Origin: JAWCLZ01 sp037443105
Lineage (GTDB): Archaea > Halobacteriota > JAWCLZ01
DNA: 17,437 nt
NCBI GenBank assembly: GCA_037443105.1
Contig: JBBIOZ010000031.1
Coordinates: 1 to 17,437, forward strand
Direction of reading: 5' to 3'
Part shown: positions 1 to 7,060 of the stretch, in pieces
Layout: every line of letters starts with the position of its first letter
How positions within the stretch are numbered: position 1 is the first letter of the stretch
Program-made: the position numbers and the translations under genes
Notes under the pieces: generated by a model
Databases searched by the model: none
Told to the model about the DNA's origin: nothing
What the model saw: only the letters and a program-made list of their open reading frames with translations

Positions 1-1
1 T

Positions 2-241
2 GGAATGAGTAAAGATAATACAGTAAAAATAGCGAAAAAATATGCTGATAAAGTGGAGTTCAGAAAAATAGATGTGGATAGCAATAGAGTGATTGCGATG
101 AAATATGGCGTCATCGCTATACCAACTATAATAATCGAATGCAAGGGAAAGATTATTCAGCAATTTATTGGAGTTACAAGAGCAGATAAACTTGAAGAAG
201 CACTTGATAGAGCGCTTGAAAACTGCAAAAACAGCAGCTAG
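2..241 (+). CDS. Thioredoxin-like protein, 3' part (5' end outside window)
   Basis: This is the C-terminal two-thirds of a thioredoxin-fold protein, which would act in thiol-disulfide exchange in the cytoplasm. Visible features are the beta-strand DVD after a KVEFRKI stretch, the cis-proline segment AIPTIII, a following G-K turn, and a C-terminal amphipathic helix ending in CKNSS. The CxxC active site would lie upstream of the window, so the ATG at 5 is probably internal; the frame is open back to base 2. Its TAG (239-241) touches the end of the convergent deacetylase remnant (242) with no spacer. Redox activity cannot be confirmed without the missing motif; a glutaredoxin-like variant is possible. 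Confidence 0.8.
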   Translation, partial: GMSKDNTVKIAKKYADKVEFRKIDVDSNRVIAMKYGVIAIPTIIIECKGKIIQQFIGVTRADKLEEALDRALENCKNSS

Positions 242-418
242 CTAGAGCTTCCAGTAGCTACTTTGAATCTCTTTTACTTCTTTAACTCGCTTTTTAGTGC
301 TCTCAGCTAGCTTATCCTCGGGTTTCTGCAGCGGCTCTTCGAATTCTAGGTCGAGCTCGCCCATTGCATTTAAAATAGCAAGCACCCCATAAGATAGACC
401 GGTTAAACTATACCCTCC
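242..418 (-). pseudogene. Detached C-terminal fragment of the histone-deacetylase-family gene
   Basis: This frame has no start codon of its own and is shifted relative to the upstream deacetylase frame. It reads 58 codons beginning GGYSLTGLSYGVLAIL and ending in a charged tail and YWKL. GGYS/GGYN with the catalytic tyrosine, followed by a helix, is how class I/II-type deacetylase domains end, so this is the lost 3' end of the neighbour at 408-1214. Relative to relatives, roughly 25 residues that normally separate the TARG-like helix from the GGY motif are absent. Its stop abuts the thioredoxin-like stop. I judge it non-translated unless ribosomes shift frame near 408-420. Confidence 0.8.
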
Positions 419-1214
419 CTAAGCCACGTGCAGTTACAAACATGCTACCCAGCGGATCATCGAAGTGAATATCCTGTCCAGCTGATATTAAGATAAATTC
501 AGGGTTGAATTGCTTTGCAATTGGAATCAAAATTTCTTCGAATACATAGAGATAATCACTGTTTCCCTTGCCATATGAAAGTGGTACATTAATGGTATAG
601 CCCTCGCCCTCACCGCTGCCTACTTCCTGTATCATTCCAGTGCCTGGATAGGCTGGGCTTTGATGGGTTGAAAAATATAGTATACTTGAATCAGTGTAAA
701 AGGCATTTTGCGTGCCATTGCCATGGTGCAAATCCCAGTCTACTATTAAAACTCTTTTAATTCTATGTTTCAGCTGCAGGTATCTTGCTGCGATGGCAAT
801 GTTGTTGAAGAGGCAGAAGCCCATTCCCTGATTGCGCTCAGCGTGGTGACCAGGCGGTCGTATTAATGCGAAGGCATTGTTAACACTGCCATCAAGCACA
901 GCATTTAAAGCGCTTAATGTTCCCCCAGCTGCAAGCAGCGCAACTTCGTATGAATGGGCTGAAACTATCGTATCTATATCCAGTCTTCCGCCGCCAGTTT
1001 CACATAAAATCTTTATGTTATCGATATATTCTCTATCGTGAATCAATGCAATTTCATCTATCAGGGCATGGCGAGGCTCGATCTTTACAAGTTTTTTCAA
1101 AACATTTTTTGTTTCCAGCAGATTTATTACAGCAATAAGGCGCTCTTTTCGCGCCGGGTGTGAGCCTGTTTCATGTTTTAAATAATCGCTATGATAGACG
1201 ATCCCTGTTTTCAT
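408..1214 (-). CDS. Histone deacetylase/AcuC-family Zn hydrolase, truncated by internal deletion and frameshift
   Basis: Family enzymes remove acetyl groups from lysines or polyamines using a zinc-activated water. The 268-aa product keeps RPPGHHAE (H123, H124), the DWDLHHGNGT zinc site (D161, H163), and SAGQD with the third ligand D248 followed by DDPLG. Relatives are about 340 aa; this one stops at GLGRV, just where a helix and then the catalytic-tyrosine GGY motif should follow. That motif is present downstream in another frame (242-418). The start is supported by ACTATATAGC at 1237-1246, centred 27 nt upstream of the ATG, which suggests a leaderless mRNA. It is divergent from livG. Without the tyrosine it is probably inactive; an assembly or base-call error is the alternative. 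Confidence 0.85.
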   Translation of the reverse strand: MKTGIVYHSDYLKHETGSHPARKERLIAVINLLETKNVLKKLVKIEPRHALIDEIALIHDREYIDNIKILCETGGGRLDIDTIVSAHSYEVALLAAGGTLSALNAVLDGSVNNAFALIRPPGHHAERNQGMGFCLFNNIAIAARYLQLKHRIKRVLIVDWDLHHGNGTQNAFYTDSSILYFSTHQSPAYPGTGMIQEVGSGEGEGYTINVPLSYGKGNSDYLYVFEEILIPIAKQFNPEFILISAGQDIHFDDPLGSMFVTARGLGRV

Positions 1215-1236
1215 CCATATTTATCAAATATGCATT

Positions 1237-1246
1237 GCTATATAGT
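1237..1246 (-). promoter_or_regulatory. TATA box for the deacetylase gene (leaderless)
   Basis: ACTATATAGC on the minus strand is centred about 27 nt from the ATG at 1214. No Shine-Dalgarno sequence is visible between them, as expected of a leaderless archaeal transcript starting at or next to the start codon. Confidence 0.45.
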
Positions 1247-1270
1247 TCCTTCTATTCATAAAAAACGCAT

Positions 1271-1320
1271 AAATTTAAATACTGCTGCGTGCTAACATAT
1301 AGCACTGTCATCATGGTGAT
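1271..1320 (+). promoter_or_regulatory. livGF promoter with 17-bp operator-like inverted repeat and SD
   Basis: The TATA-like AAATTTAAAT lies at 1271-1280. A perfect inverted repeat, GTGCTA-ACATA-TAGCAC, follows at 1289-1305, where the transcription start should fall (about 1302). The SD GGTGAT at 1315-1320 sits 5 nt before the TTG start at 1326 and decides that start over the out-of-frame ATG at 1313. Nearly the same inverted repeat lies at 6111-6127 in front of livK, in the same position relative to its TATA box. This suggests one regulator, perhaps of the Lrp/AsnC type common in archaea, for both Liv units. Confidence 0.55.
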
Positions 1321-1325
1321 GTTCA

Positions 1326-2054
1326 TTGCTTGAAGCAAAAGGGGTTACGAAGAACTTCGGGGGCTTAACAGCTGTAAAAGGCGTTGATTTGAGGGTGGAA
1401 AAGGGTGAAATTGTTGGTTTAGTAGGCCCAAATGGAGCGGGTAAGACTACTTTGCTTAACATTATCTCTGGAATATATAAGCCAGACTCAGGTGTTATAA
1501 AATTTAATGGCGAGGATATCACTGGGCTGAAGCCAAATCAAATCTGCAGAAAGGGTATCGTTAAAACCTTTCAACTTGCGCAGTCATTTCCAGCTTTAAC
1601 TGCGGTTGAAAGTGTTATGATAGGCGCAATATTCGGCAATCATAATAAAATTGGCATGGGCGCTGCCAGGAAGGAAGCAATCGAATTTCTGGACTTCGTG
1701 GGCTTCCCGAGGGAAAAAATCAATTATCCGGTTAAGAATTTGAATGTTGTTGAGTTGAAGAGAGCTCAGCTGGCAAGAGCTCTAGCATCGAAGCCAAAGC
1801 TTCTCCTGCTTGATGAGCCCACCACTGGATTGAATCCAAAAGAGGGTGCTGAAGCAATTGAGCTGATAAAGAAGCTGAGAGAACGTGGCATCACCATTTT
1901 GATGATCGAGCACGTGATGCGAGTGATAATGGGAGTTTCAGATCGAATCTTCGTTTTAGATCACGGTGAGAAAATAGCTGAGGGCACACCGCAGGAAATC
2001 GCAAATAACAGGCGAGTGATCGATTCCTACTTAGGGGAGAAATACGCTTTTTAA
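1326..2054 (+). CDS. livG: Branched-chain amino acid ABC transporter, ATP-binding protein LivG
   Basis: One of two cytoplasmic ATPases that power the LivHM channel. Walker A is GPNGAGKT (34-41), the Q-loop glutamine is in KTFQ (Q83), Walker B is LLLLDEP (159-165), and the switch histidine is in MIEH (H196). The expected ABC signature is replaced by LNVVELKR (139-146), lacking the usual SGGQ-type core; LivG proteins often depart from LSGGQ, so this need not mean inactivity. The TTG start is set by GGTGAT 5 nt upstream. It is followed by livF after 11 nt, whose SD directly abuts the livG stop. The length of 242 aa is normal. The real substrate could be another amino acid, amide or urea-like solute. 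Confidence 0.92.
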   Translation: MLEAKGVTKNFGGLTAVKGVDLRVEKGEIVGLVGPNGAGKTTLLNIISGIYKPDSGVIKFNGEDITGLKPNQICRKGIVKTFQLAQSFPALTAVESVMIGAIFGNHNKIGMGAARKEAIEFLDFVGFPREKINYPVKNLNVVELKRAQLARALASKPKLLLLDEPTTGLNPKEGAEAIELIKKLRERGITILMIEHVMRVIMGVSDRIFVLDHGEKIAEGTPQEIANNRRVIDSYLGEKYAF

Positions 2055-2065
2055 GAGGTGCTGTT

Positions 2066-2761
2066 TTGCTGAAGATCAGCGATTTGAATGTTTTCCATGG
2101 CAATTTACAGGTACTTTGGGGTATCGACCTTAAGGTTGAGGAGGGTGAAATTGTAGCGCTCATAGGCTCAAATGGCGCTGGCAAAACCACAGCTGTGGAG
2201 ACAATATTTGGATTGAATAAAGCGGATAGAGGTAAAATAGAATTTATGGGCGAGGATATCACAGGTCTGCCTGCCTATGATATTGTTAGAAGGGGGCTGG
2301 TGCTTATACCTGAAAAGAGGGAGTTATTTCCTAAGATGACTGTGCTGGAGAATCTCAAGCTGGGTGCTTATGTAAGTGGTGGGGGAAGCGATAGACTTGA
2401 ACGCATCTTTGATCTATTCCCGGTGCTGAATGAAAGGAAAAAACAGCTTGCGTGCACGTTGAGCGGTGGTGAGCAGCAGATGCTTGCGATTGCTCGAGGC
2501 TTAATGTCAAATCCAAAGATGCTGGTGTTGGATGAGCCTTCTATAGGTCTTTCGCCATTGCTGGTTTCAATGGTTTTCGAATCAATTAAAAGGTTGAATG
2601 AAGAGGGTGTTACAATCTTGCTTGTGGAACAAAATGTAGCAAGCGCACTGGAGCTTTGCAGTCGAGGCTATGTGCTTGAAAGCGGAAGAATCAAGCTTGA
2701 GGGCAGCTCTCGGGAGCTCTTGAATAATGAGCATGTAAAAGCAGCTTATCTGGGGATTTGA
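2066..2761 (+). CDS. livF: Branched-chain amino acid ABC transporter, ATP-binding protein LivF
   Basis: Second ATPase of the Liv importer, expected to pair with LivG under LivH/LivM. It has Walker A GSNGAGKT (34-41), the LivF-typical IPEKRELFP Q-loop region, a canonical signature LSGGEQQ (132-138), Walker B LVLDEP, and the switch region LLVEQN, where LivF normally has glutamine. The start is TTG with SD GAGGTG at 2055-2060, directly after the livG stop, so the two are co-transcribed and probably translationally linked. The length of 231 aa fits the family. The gene ends 117 nt before a hairpin shared with the convergent livM. Confidence 0.93.
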   Translation: MLKISDLNVFHGNLQVLWGIDLKVEEGEIVALIGSNGAGKTTAVETIFGLNKADRGKIEFMGEDITGLPAYDIVRRGLVLIPEKRELFPKMTVLENLKLGAYVSGGGSDRLERIFDLFPVLNERKKQLACTLSGGEQQMLAIARGLMSNPKMLVLDEPSIGLSPLLVSMVFESIKRLNEEGVTILLVEQNVASALELCSRGYVLESGRIKLEGSSRELLNNEHVKAAYLGI

Positions 2762-2877
2762 GTCTAAGGTGTGATACTTCGGTTAAAGTCGCGATAATTT
2801 CAAGTATATGTTTTCTGTGCGAGGCGATGAGAGAAATAAAATTGAGAAATATCCTCACTTGCGGAGGTTAAAAAAAT

Positions 2878-2900
2878 TTGAAATAGTTTTTTTATTTCAA
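2878..2900. terminator. Bidirectional hairpin terminator between livF and livM
   Basis: TTGAAATA (2878-2885) and TATTTCAA (2893-2900) form a perfect 8-bp stem around GTTTTTT. The plus strand then runs into T-rich sequence (GCTTTTTTC), and the minus strand follows the stem with ATTTTTTT, so it suits both converging transcripts. Its right arm overlaps the last codons and stop of livM. The 2762-2877 spacer holds no convincing gene. Confidence 0.6.
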
Positions 2901-3842
2901 GCTTTTTTCAATTTTTTCCAGTAGCGAGATAAAGCCGCGTGGCAGGAATATCACGATGAGGATGAGCATTAATCCAATTATGATGAAGCGTTCATAGGTT
3001 AAGCCAAGCGCTCTCAATCCATCCCAGAGTACTGTTACTGCAATTGTTCCTATAACTGGGCCTTCAATTGTACCCAAGCCGCCGCTTATGGAGTATATTA
3101 TTGGCCAGAATGAAAGCTCAATTCCAAAGATCTCAGGAGTGATATAGCCAAAGTGATGTACTTCCAGTGCACCAGCCACTCCTGCAAAGTATGTGCTTAT
3201 TGTGAATGCTAAAAGCTTGTATTTAGCTGTATCGATACCAGCAGCTCTGGCTTCCAATTCATTTTCTCTGATTGCTGCGAATGCAAGTCCAATTTTTGAT
3301 TTTAAGATTGTTTGAATGAAGAGAATTGTGAAAATTGCTAGCGCAAGTATGGAATAATACTCATATACGCTGTAAAAGGGAGTTTCACTGCTCAAAAATC
3401 TAGGGGAAGCAATTCCATCCCAGCCGCCAGTGATAGGTGCGAGCTGGCTAACTGTAATTGTTTGAGCTATTATTGCGAAGCCAAAGGTTACCATGGCTAG
3501 GAACCATTCCTTCAGCCTTATGCAGGTTAGGCCTATTAAAATCCCTATGAAAGCTGAAAAAGCTCCTCCTAGGAATATCGTGATGTAGGGTGAGAGTCCC
3601 ATTTTCAAAGCAATCAAGCTTGAGGCATAACCGCCTATTCCAAAGAATGCAGCGTGACCGAGCGAGCCTTGACCTGAGTAAGCCAGAAGATTCCAAGCTG
3701 AGGCGTAGATGATGAAGATCAGCATGAATATAAGTACAGTCAGTATATATAAACTCATTCCAGTAGCTAGAGGTATCAATAGAGCCAGTGCGAGTGCAAT
3801 TAAAGCTAGATGAAATCTCAATCCTCTGCGCAATTTATTCAC
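2892..3842 (-). CDS. livM: Branched-chain amino acid ABC transporter permease LivM
   Basis: Integral membrane permease of the Liv importer, with about eight to nine hydrophobic helices starting at FHLALIALALALLIPLA. The family landmark SGQGSLGHAAFFGIGGY and the cytoplasmic EAA-like loop IRENELEARAAGID are both present. I place the start at the GTG at 3842: it overlaps the livH TGA in a GTGA junction, has GGAGAGG upstream in the livH tail, and gives 316 aa, normal for LivM. A longer frame reaching 4091 would add about 83 residues that are only livH read out of frame. The C-terminus ends in a lysine-rich helix. Co-transcribed with livH and livK. Confidence 0.93.
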   Translation of the reverse strand: MNKLRRGLRFHLALIALALALLIPLATGMSLYILTVLIFMLIFIIYASAWNLLAYSGQGSLGHAAFFGIGGYASSLIALKMGLSPYITIFLGGAFSAFIGILIGLTCIRLKEWFLAMVTFGFAIIAQTITVSQLAPITGGWDGIASPRFLSSETPFYSVYEYYSILALAIFTILFIQTILKSKIGLAFAAIRENELEARAAGIDTAKYKLLAFTISTYFAGVAGALEVHHFGYITPEIFGIELSFWPIIYSISGGLGTIEGPVIGTIAVTVLWDGLRALGLTYERFIIIGLMLILIVIFLPRGFISLLEKIEKSLK

Positions 3843-4717
3843 TCTCCAGCCTCTCCAAATATACCTGTTGGCCTTATCACGAGTACCAGTATCAATACAA
3901 TGAAAGAAGTGGCATCCTTCCATGGTCCGCCGAGTGTGTAGGCTGCAAAGTTTTCTGCTAAACCATACAGCAATCCACCTGCTATTGCTCCAGGTATGCT
4001 TCCCAGTCCACCTAGGATTATTATTGCAAATGCCTTTATCGCTGGAATTGAACCCATATATGGATTGAAGACTTGGCCGCTTACCGCCCAAAGTGTACCC
4101 GCTGCTCCGGCAAGCGCAGAACCTATGCCAAAGCTAAGCATATCCATTTTCTCCACATCTATTCCCATGAGCATTGCTGCCTTTCGATTTTGACTTGTCG
4201 CTCTTATCGCTCTGCCAAGAGTAGTTTTTCGTAGGAATAATTGCAATCCAAAGAGAATCCCAATTGTAATTATAATTATTATTATATAATCGAATGGCAG
4301 TTTTACGCTGCCGATCGGAATTGCAAAGACTTCATAAGGACTGTGAATTACTTGCCATTCATCAGTCCAGATTAATGCAGCCAAATTTTGGAAAAAATAG
4401 ATTAACCCGAGACTCAAGAAAATTTCATTAAGCTTGCCGGTACCAAGAATTGGTCGAAAGCAAAGTCTTTCAATGCATATTCCAATCAATATTAAAATCA
4501 GCATCGACAGAGGAATTACAGCATATGGATTGAGACCACTCACAGTAAATATTGTATAGGTGACATAGGCGCTGATCATTAAAAGTTCCCCGTGGGCGAA
4601 GTTAACAATTTTCATAACCCCGAAGATCAAATTCAACCCAGTTGCCAAAAGTATGTATATGCAGCCGGCATATGTCCCCCAGAAAACCACTTGCAATATA
4701 ATATCTAACTCGGTCAA
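3839..4717 (-). CDS. livH: Branched-chain amino acid ABC transporter permease LivH
   Basis: Partner permease of LivM. The protein is strongly hydrophobic and carries the LivH hallmarks GLNLIFGVMKIVNFAHGELL near the N-terminus, the loop TLGRAIRATSQNRKAAMLMG that contacts the ATPases, and IILGGLGSIPGAIAGGLLYG near the C-terminus. It has 292 aa, as expected. The start appears to be TTG (4717); GGGG lies about 11 nt upstream and no better ATG is in frame. A 68-nt spacer separates it from livK, and it overlaps livM by 4 nt. Substrate class is assigned by family only. Confidence 0.93.
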   Translation of the reverse strand: MTELDIILQVVFWGTYAGCIYILLATGLNLIFGVMKIVNFAHGELLMISAYVTYTIFTVSGLNPYAVIPLSMLILILIGICIERLCFRPILGTGKLNEIFLSLGLIYFFQNLAALIWTDEWQVIHSPYEVFAIPIGSVKLPFDYIIIIIITIGILFGLQLFLRKTTLGRAIRATSQNRKAAMLMGIDVEKMDMLSFGIGSALAGAAGTLWAVSGQVFNPYMGSIPAIKAFAIIILGGLGSIPGAIAGGLLYGLAENFAAYTLGGPWKDATSFIVLILVLVIRPTGIFGEAGE

Positions 4718-4746
4718 TTTCTATTCAACCCCATAGTGAATAAGCA

Positions 4747-4762
4747 ATTAAAAATAAAAAAG
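4747..4762 (-). terminator. T-rich stretch between livK and livH (possible partial terminator)
   Basis: On the minus strand the spacer after livK reads CTTTTTTATTTTTAATTG. Archaeal polymerase can stop at such T runs, so this may let livK be made in excess over the permeases, as binding proteins often are. No stem is obvious. The call is weak. Confidence 0.3.
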
Positions 4763-4785
4763 TTTGGAAATTATTTATGTGCTCT

Positions 4786-6087
4786 CTATGGGCTGCCAGG
4801 CTTATACCACTCTGGCAACACAAAGTTGGCCTCCTTCAAATTATCAGGCCACACTATCTTCGGCCTAGGCTCTTTAATACTATCATCCCAAATCAGCTGC
4901 TCCATGTAGAGCTCGAATTTGCTCTCCCTGTAGTCCTTGGAAAAGGCGATCTTCCCATCTTTCATAGCTTCAACTATCTGAGGCATCTCAAGGTTTGCAA
5001 GTGCTTCTCTCACTAAAGTTTTATTCAAAGAGCCCGCTTTCTCAATAGCTTTAGCAGCGATATATACACCTTCATAGGTTGAAGCACCCATCATTCCTGG
5101 GAAGCCACCCCATCTTGCTTTGAAGTCGTTTTTGAACTTCAAAGTTGCATTTGCAATAGGACCTCTGGGAACTGTGTATGGGCTGAAGCGGCTCTCCTGA
5201 ATGGAGTACTCTCCATACATCCCAACGCCTTTATAGTAGTCTGGGTCGTCATTGCATTCAACAGATAGAAAGATAGTATCAAGTCCAACATCTCTTCTAG
5301 CTTGCGTTACCAGAGGAATTTGCTCATTCAAAAATGTTGCTGGATATACCACATCTGGCTTGGCTGCTTTAACTGCGGTTAAGACGGTTCTAAAATCAGT
5401 TTCCCCCATCTTAAAGCTTTGCTCAGCTACAATTTGTATCTTCAGATTATATTTTGTGATTGTGTTATTCACAGCACTTTGCACTCCTTTGCCATAGGGG
5501 CTATCTTGATAGATTATTGCCAGTCTCAAAGGTCTATCTGCTGAGAAGTTAAACCTTTCATTTATAGCTGGGCGGATCACCTGATCCACAAATAAAGTGG
5601 TTTGCTCGCCGTAGTCGTCGGTGGTTGGGCAGTGATGAAACATATAACTTGTATCGATGTCAGTTCTTCTGGTGATCGTTGGGCTGGAGGCGCCTGTGAT
5701 TATATATGGCACTTTGTGCTCAGCAACTATTGCTTGATGCGCATATGTAACTGCGCTTGAGAAGCCGCCCACAAGTATGTCAACTTTATCTTCAGTTATG
5801 AGTTTGGAAACTGCTTTTTGTCCCCCTTCTCTGGTAGATTCATCATCGCCTTGTATCAATTTGATCAAAGCATTTCCATTAAATTCCTTGACAAACACCC
5901 CGCCTCTGGCATTTATTTCTTCAGCAGCTAAAACTGCTGACTGCCACATATCCTTGCCAGTTGTACTGGCCGGTCCTGTCATTGAAGCTACCACGCCTAT
6001 TTTAATTTCCTTAGGCGGTGGAGCTGCGCAGCCAGCGAAGGGCGCTGCTATTAATATCAAGACCATCAATACCATTTCACGCTTCAT
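4786..6087 (-). CDS. livK: Branched-chain amino acid ABC transporter substrate-binding lipoprotein LivK
   Basis: Extracytoplasmic solute receptor of the Liv importer, type I periplasmic-binding fold. The signal peptide MKREMVLMVLILIAAPFAGC has a lipobox-like FAGC, so Cys20 is probably lipidated, followed by an APPPKE linker. Then come IKIGVVASMTGPASTTGKDM, typical of the first lobe, and a GASTYEGVYIAAKAIEKAGS helix in the C-terminal half. The ATG at 6087 is chosen over an in-frame upstream ATG (6132) because GGAGGAG lies 9 nt before it and the signal peptide starts there. It has 433 aa and is first gene of livKHM. The ligand could be leucine-type amino acids, amides or aromatic compounds. Confidence 0.92.
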   Translation of the reverse strand: MKREMVLMVLILIAAPFAGCAAPPPKEIKIGVVASMTGPASTTGKDMWQSAVLAAEEINARGGVFVKEFNGNALIKLIQGDDESTREGGQKAVSKLITEDKVDILVGGFSSAVTYAHQAIVAEHKVPYIITGASSPTITRRTDIDTSYMFHHCPTTDDYGEQTTLFVDQVIRPAINERFNFSADRPLRLAIIYQDSPYGKGVQSAVNNTITKYNLKIQIVAEQSFKMGETDFRTVLTAVKAAKPDVVYPATFLNEQIPLVTQARRDVGLDTIFLSVECNDDPDYYKGVGMYGEYSIQESRFSPYTVPRGPIANATLKFKNDFKARWGGFPGMMGASTYEGVYIAAKAIEKAGSLNKTLVREALANLEMPQIVEAMKDGKIAFSKDYRESKFELYMEQLIWDDSIKEPRPKIVWPDNLKEANFVLPEWYKPGSP

Positions 6088-6096
6088 ATACACCCT

Positions 6097-6143
6097 CTCC
6101 TCCTTAAACCGTGCTATGCAATAGCATGGCACACTTTATAATG
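6097..6143 (-). promoter_or_regulatory. livKHM promoter with operator-like inverted repeat and SD
   Basis: A TATA-like ATTATAAAG lies at about 6134-6142 (minus strand); a second AT-rich candidate lies near 6154-6162. The inverted repeat GTGCTA-TGCAA-TAGCAT occupies 6111-6127, extendable to CC..GG at 6109-6129 with one mismatch. GGAGGAG at 6097-6103 is the SD for livK. The repeat matches the one before livG in length, arms and distance from TATA. Confidence 0.55.
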
Positions 6144-6213
6144 AAAGTGGATGGATATAAAGATTGTTATAATTTTTTTTTTAAAAGTCATAATAATGAT
6201 TATGAAATAATAA

Positions 6214-6260
6214 TTTTTATATACTATATCTTCTTATTCTTATTGATAAAGGGGCTGAGA
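6214..6260 (+). promoter_or_regulatory. Promoter and SD region of the zinc-ribbon gene
   Basis: TTTTTATATA at 6214-6223 is a good TATA box, predicting a start near 6245 and a leader of about 20 nt. GGGGCTGAG at 6251-6259 is a G-rich SD-like sequence before the ATG at 6266. It is divergent from the livK promoter. Confidence 0.4.
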
Positions 6261-6265
6261 TAGGG

Positions 6266-6454
6266 ATGTTTAAGGAGTGTCCAAGCTGTGGAATAATCTA
6301 TGAAGTTAAAGCGGAAAGAAGCTATTGCTTGCTCTGTTTAAAAAAGCTAAATCAAGAGGAGAGAATACTTATAGCCATGGAAAGATCGATCGGCAGTTTC
6401 CACTCCTTTCAATTCAGCCCTTTTTATGTCTCAAGGTATCTTTGCTTGCTATGA
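6266..6454 (+). CDS. Small zinc-ribbon protein
   Basis: A 62-aa protein with a single treble-clef/zinc-ribbon: CPSC at C5/C8 and CLLC at C21/C24, spaced like the ribbons that cap many archaeal nucleic-acid or metalloenzyme accessory proteins. After an amphipathic segment (KLNQEERILIA) the last 25 residues are aromatic and of odd composition, which may be non-native sequence beyond a lost stop. It has its own TATA box and SD, and its stop overlaps the end of the convergent moaB-like gene by 6 nt. It is reminiscent of stand-alone rubredoxin-like or Zn-ribbon adaptors, but I do not recognise a specific family. Confidence 0.5.
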   Translation: MFKECPSCGIIYEVKAERSYCLLCLKKLNQEERILIAMERSIGSFHSFQFSPFYVSRYLCLL

Positions 6455-6991
6455 CTCTCTTAAATGCTTCAAGATGTGACCAACTTCTGGTAAAATCAAT
6501 TCATTCATCGCAAGATAAACTGCATCTGGCGATCCCGGCAAGCAAAATATGACCTTGCCTTTGACAACGCCTGCTATGGCACGAGTTAGCATGGCAGCGC
6601 TGCCAATTTGATTCATACTTTTGAATCTAAAAAGCTCTCCAAAGCCCGGAATCTCTTTTTCTAGCAAAGGCTTTAGGGATTCAATTGTAACATCCGCAGG
6701 AGCTAGACCTGTTCCCCCGGTGCAGATAATTGCATTTGCTTCCCCTGAAATTAAATTCAAAACACTTTCACGGATCCTCTCCATTTCATCCGGAACTAGG
6801 GAATAGTAAATGCACGTATGGCCATTTGCAGTCAATAGATCTCTTATTATTTTCCCTGAGACATCTTCGCATAGATCTGGATTCTTAGAGCTGCCGTATT
6901 TTTTATAGCGAGAGGTACTTATGGTTAAAATTGCAAATTTATACTTCCTAGTCTCCTTTTTATGTTCCTCGACACTCATTTTCATCAGCAT
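6449..6991 (-). CDS. moaB: MoaB/Mog-family molybdopterin-binding protein
   Basis: Family members adenylylate molybdopterin on the way to the molybdenum or tungsten cofactor. The family signatures are TGGTG (91-95), a following DVT (100-102), and LPGSPDAV (151-158), with ILTISTSRY opening the first strand. It has 180 aa, slightly longer than bacterial MoaB owing to a charged N-terminus. A TATA box (TTTATATA, 7006-7013) and no SD suggest a leaderless mRNA; by distance (about 27 nt) the ATGs at 6985 or 6979 fit as well as 6991, so the true N-terminus may be 2-4 residues shorter. It implies the host uses a Mo or W enzyme, none of which is encoded here. Confidence 0.9.
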   Translation of the reverse strand: MLMKMSVEEHKKETRKYKFAILTISTSRYKKYGSSKNPDLCEDVSGKIIRDLLTANGHTCIYYSLVPDEMERIRESVLNLISGEANAIICTGGTGLAPADVTIESLKPLLEKEIPGFGELFRFKSMNQIGSAAMLTRAIAGVVKGKVIFCLPGSPDAVYLAMNELILPEVGHILKHLRES

Positions 6992-7005
6992 ATCTATGTT
7001 AAGAA

Positions 7006-7013
7006 TATATAAA
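7006..7013 (-). promoter_or_regulatory. TATA box of the moaB-like gene
   Basis: TTTATATA on the minus strand is centred about 24-30 nt from three closely spaced in-frame ATGs (6985, 6979 and, less well, 6991). No SD is present, so the mRNA is probably leaderless. Confidence 0.4.
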
Positions 7014-7060
7014 TAGTCTGTCGAATGATTCGCTATTATGCAGGAATACGGGTCTTAACC

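Noticed and set aside
3843..4091. N-terminal extension of livM
   Set aside because: The extra ~83 residues are livH read in another frame and lack membrane-protein character; the GTG at 3842 with a GTGA overlap fits better.
6088..6132. Fifteen-residue in-frame extension of livK (ATG at 6132)
   Set aside because: It would put the operator-like repeat and the SD inside the coding region and bury the signal peptide.
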